Below, in pieces: positions 63,167-64,000 of a stretch of DNA of 64,000 bases. Below the pieces are notes generated by a model. That model did not search any database, had not been told where the DNA came from, and worked only from the letters and a program-made list of their open reading frames with translations. Origin of the DNA: Kaistia hirudinis (lineage in GTDB: Bacteria > Pseudomonadota > Alphaproteobacteria > Rhizobiales > Kaistiaceae); NCBI RefSeq assembly GCF_014196455.1, contig NZ_JACIDS010000003.1, positions 682,001 through 746,000 of the forward strand, written 5' to 3'. The translations under genes were made by a program, and so were the position numbers. How positions within the stretch are numbered: the stretch's first letter is position 1; every line of letters starts with the position of its first letter.

Positions 63167-64000
63167 TCAGTCGAGCCAGGGCGCGATCCGGTCCATGCCG
63201 ATGAGATCGTCATAGCTCTGGCGCGGACGCACCACCGCGAAGCGGTCGCCGTCGACCAGCACTTCGGCGGCGAGCGGGCGCGTATTGTAGGTCGAGCCCT
63301 GCACGGCGCCATAGGCGCCGGCGGTCATCACCGCGATCAATTCGCCCGCCTCCAGCCGCGGCATGCCGCGCCCGAGCGCCAGATAGTCGCCCGTCTCGCA
63401 GACGCCGCCGACGACATCGGCCTTGATCCAGGGCGTGTCCTCGGCGGGCAGGCGCACGGGGCGGATGTCGTGATGCGCCTCGTAGAGCGTCGGCCGGATC
63501 AGATCGTTCATGCCGGCATCGACGATCAGGAACGTCTTGGACGTGCCTTCCTTGCGATAGACCACCTCGGAAACGAGGATGCCGGCATTGCCGACGATGG
63601 CCCGGCCAGGCTCGAAGAAGATGCGCGCGCCGAGATTGCCGAGACGCCGCTTGACGATCGCCGCGAAGGCAGCCGGATCGGGCGGCGGCGGATCGTCGAG
63701 GCGATAGGGAATGCCGAGCCCGCCGCCGCAATCGACATGGTCGATTGCGTGTCCGTCCTCACGCAGCGTCGTGACCAGTTCGGCGAGCAGGCCATAGGCC
63801 GTGTCGAACGGCTCCATCTCGGTGATCTGGCTGCCGATATGCATGTCAACGCCGGCAACCCGCAGGCCCGGCAGGCCGGCGGCGCGGGCATAGACGGCGC
63901 GGGCGTCCTGGAACGGAATGCCGAACTTGTTCTCGGCCTTGCCGGTCGTGATCTTGGCGTGCGTCTTGGCGTCGACGTCGGGATTGATGCGGAGCGAGAT
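63167..64000 (-). CDS. lysA: Diaminopimelate decarboxylase, 5' part outside window
   Basis: PLP-dependent decarboxylase giving lysine from meso-diaminopimelate. The reading frame is open to base 64000, so the N-terminus with the PLP lysine is missing and 277 residues are visible. Seen are ISLRINPDVDAKTHAKITTG, KFGIPF, MHIGSQITEMEPF, HVDCGGGLGIPY (phosphate binding), FEPGRAIVGNAG, and GVCETGDYLA with the active-site Cys and Glu. The ATG at 63844 is internal. It lies upstream of the DUF4175 gene on the same strand. Confidence 0.94.
   Translation of the reverse strand: MSLRINPDVDAKTHAKITTGKAENKFGIPFQDARAVYARAAGLPGLRVAGVDMHIGSQITEMEPFDTAYGLLAELVTTLREDGHAIDHVDCGGGLGIPYRLDDPPPPDPAAFAAIVKRRLGNLGARIFFEPGRAIVGNAGILVSEVVYRKEGTSKTFLIVDAGMNDLIRPTLYEAHHDIRPVRLPAEDTPWIKADVVGGVCETGDYLALGRGMPRLEAGELIAVMTAGAYGAVQGSTYNTRPLAAEVLVDGDRFAVVRPRQSYDDLIGMDRIAPWLD

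Overview
This is high-GC chromosomal DNA from an alphaproteobacterium, most likely of the order Hyphomicrobiales. The evidence is the typical gene neighbourhoods of that group (metW-metX beside chorismate mutase-hisC-prephenate dehydrogenase; DUF2125-ChaC-acyltransferase-YdcF-ftsX-ftsE; hpt-cpdR-DUF4175-lysA), a CpdR-type response regulator, and tandem DUF1344 secreted proteins. A Kaistia-like genus is possible, but I cannot prove it from the sequence. I saw no rRNA, tRNA, CRISPR array, integrase or insertion sequence.

Bases 1-24146 are largely housekeeping. They hold the 3' part of gltB with gltD and a strong terminator, then UPF0303, DUF3830, DUF429 and pdxY on the minus strand and a CitE-like lyase on the plus strand. 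Next comes an AT-rich gap followed by three tandem DUF1344 genes. Then leuD, a small zinc metallopeptidase, a small secreted protein, leuC, a methyltransferase, rplS, a cupin, gloB, a second methyltransferase and an aldo/keto reductase. This part ends with metW-metX divergent from chorismate mutase-hisC-tyrC.

Bases 24150-53628 (about 29.5 kb) look like an accessory island placed between tyrC and the DUF2125 gene. Its left end is a small minus-strand module of two SGNH/GDSL hydrolases and two short proteins that resemble phage tail or tail-fibre accessory genes, with the same 8-7-8 inverted repeat before each of its two transcription units. The rest is a carbohydrate catabolic cluster. It has a split transketolase, an enolase-superfamily sugar-acid dehydratase, a lactonase, an aldose epimerase-like protein and four short-chain dehydrogenases, two of them lacking catalytic residues. 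It also has an amino-acid-type ABC importer without its ATPase, two ribose-type ABC importers, a fused 2-oxo acid dehydrogenase E1 alpha-beta-lipoyl protein with a reduced E2, and LacI and GntR regulators. A near-palindromic 18-bp motif recurs at five promoters here, and a second palindrome typical of LacI proteins at two, which suggests one co-regulated network for a substrate I cannot name.

Bases 53629-64000 return to conserved cell-envelope and housekeeping genes: DUF2125, ChaC-like cyclotransferase, PlsC-type acyltransferase, YdcF, ftsX, ftsE, a DUF3426-like membrane protein, hpt, cpdR, a large DUF4175 membrane protein, and lysA running off the right edge.
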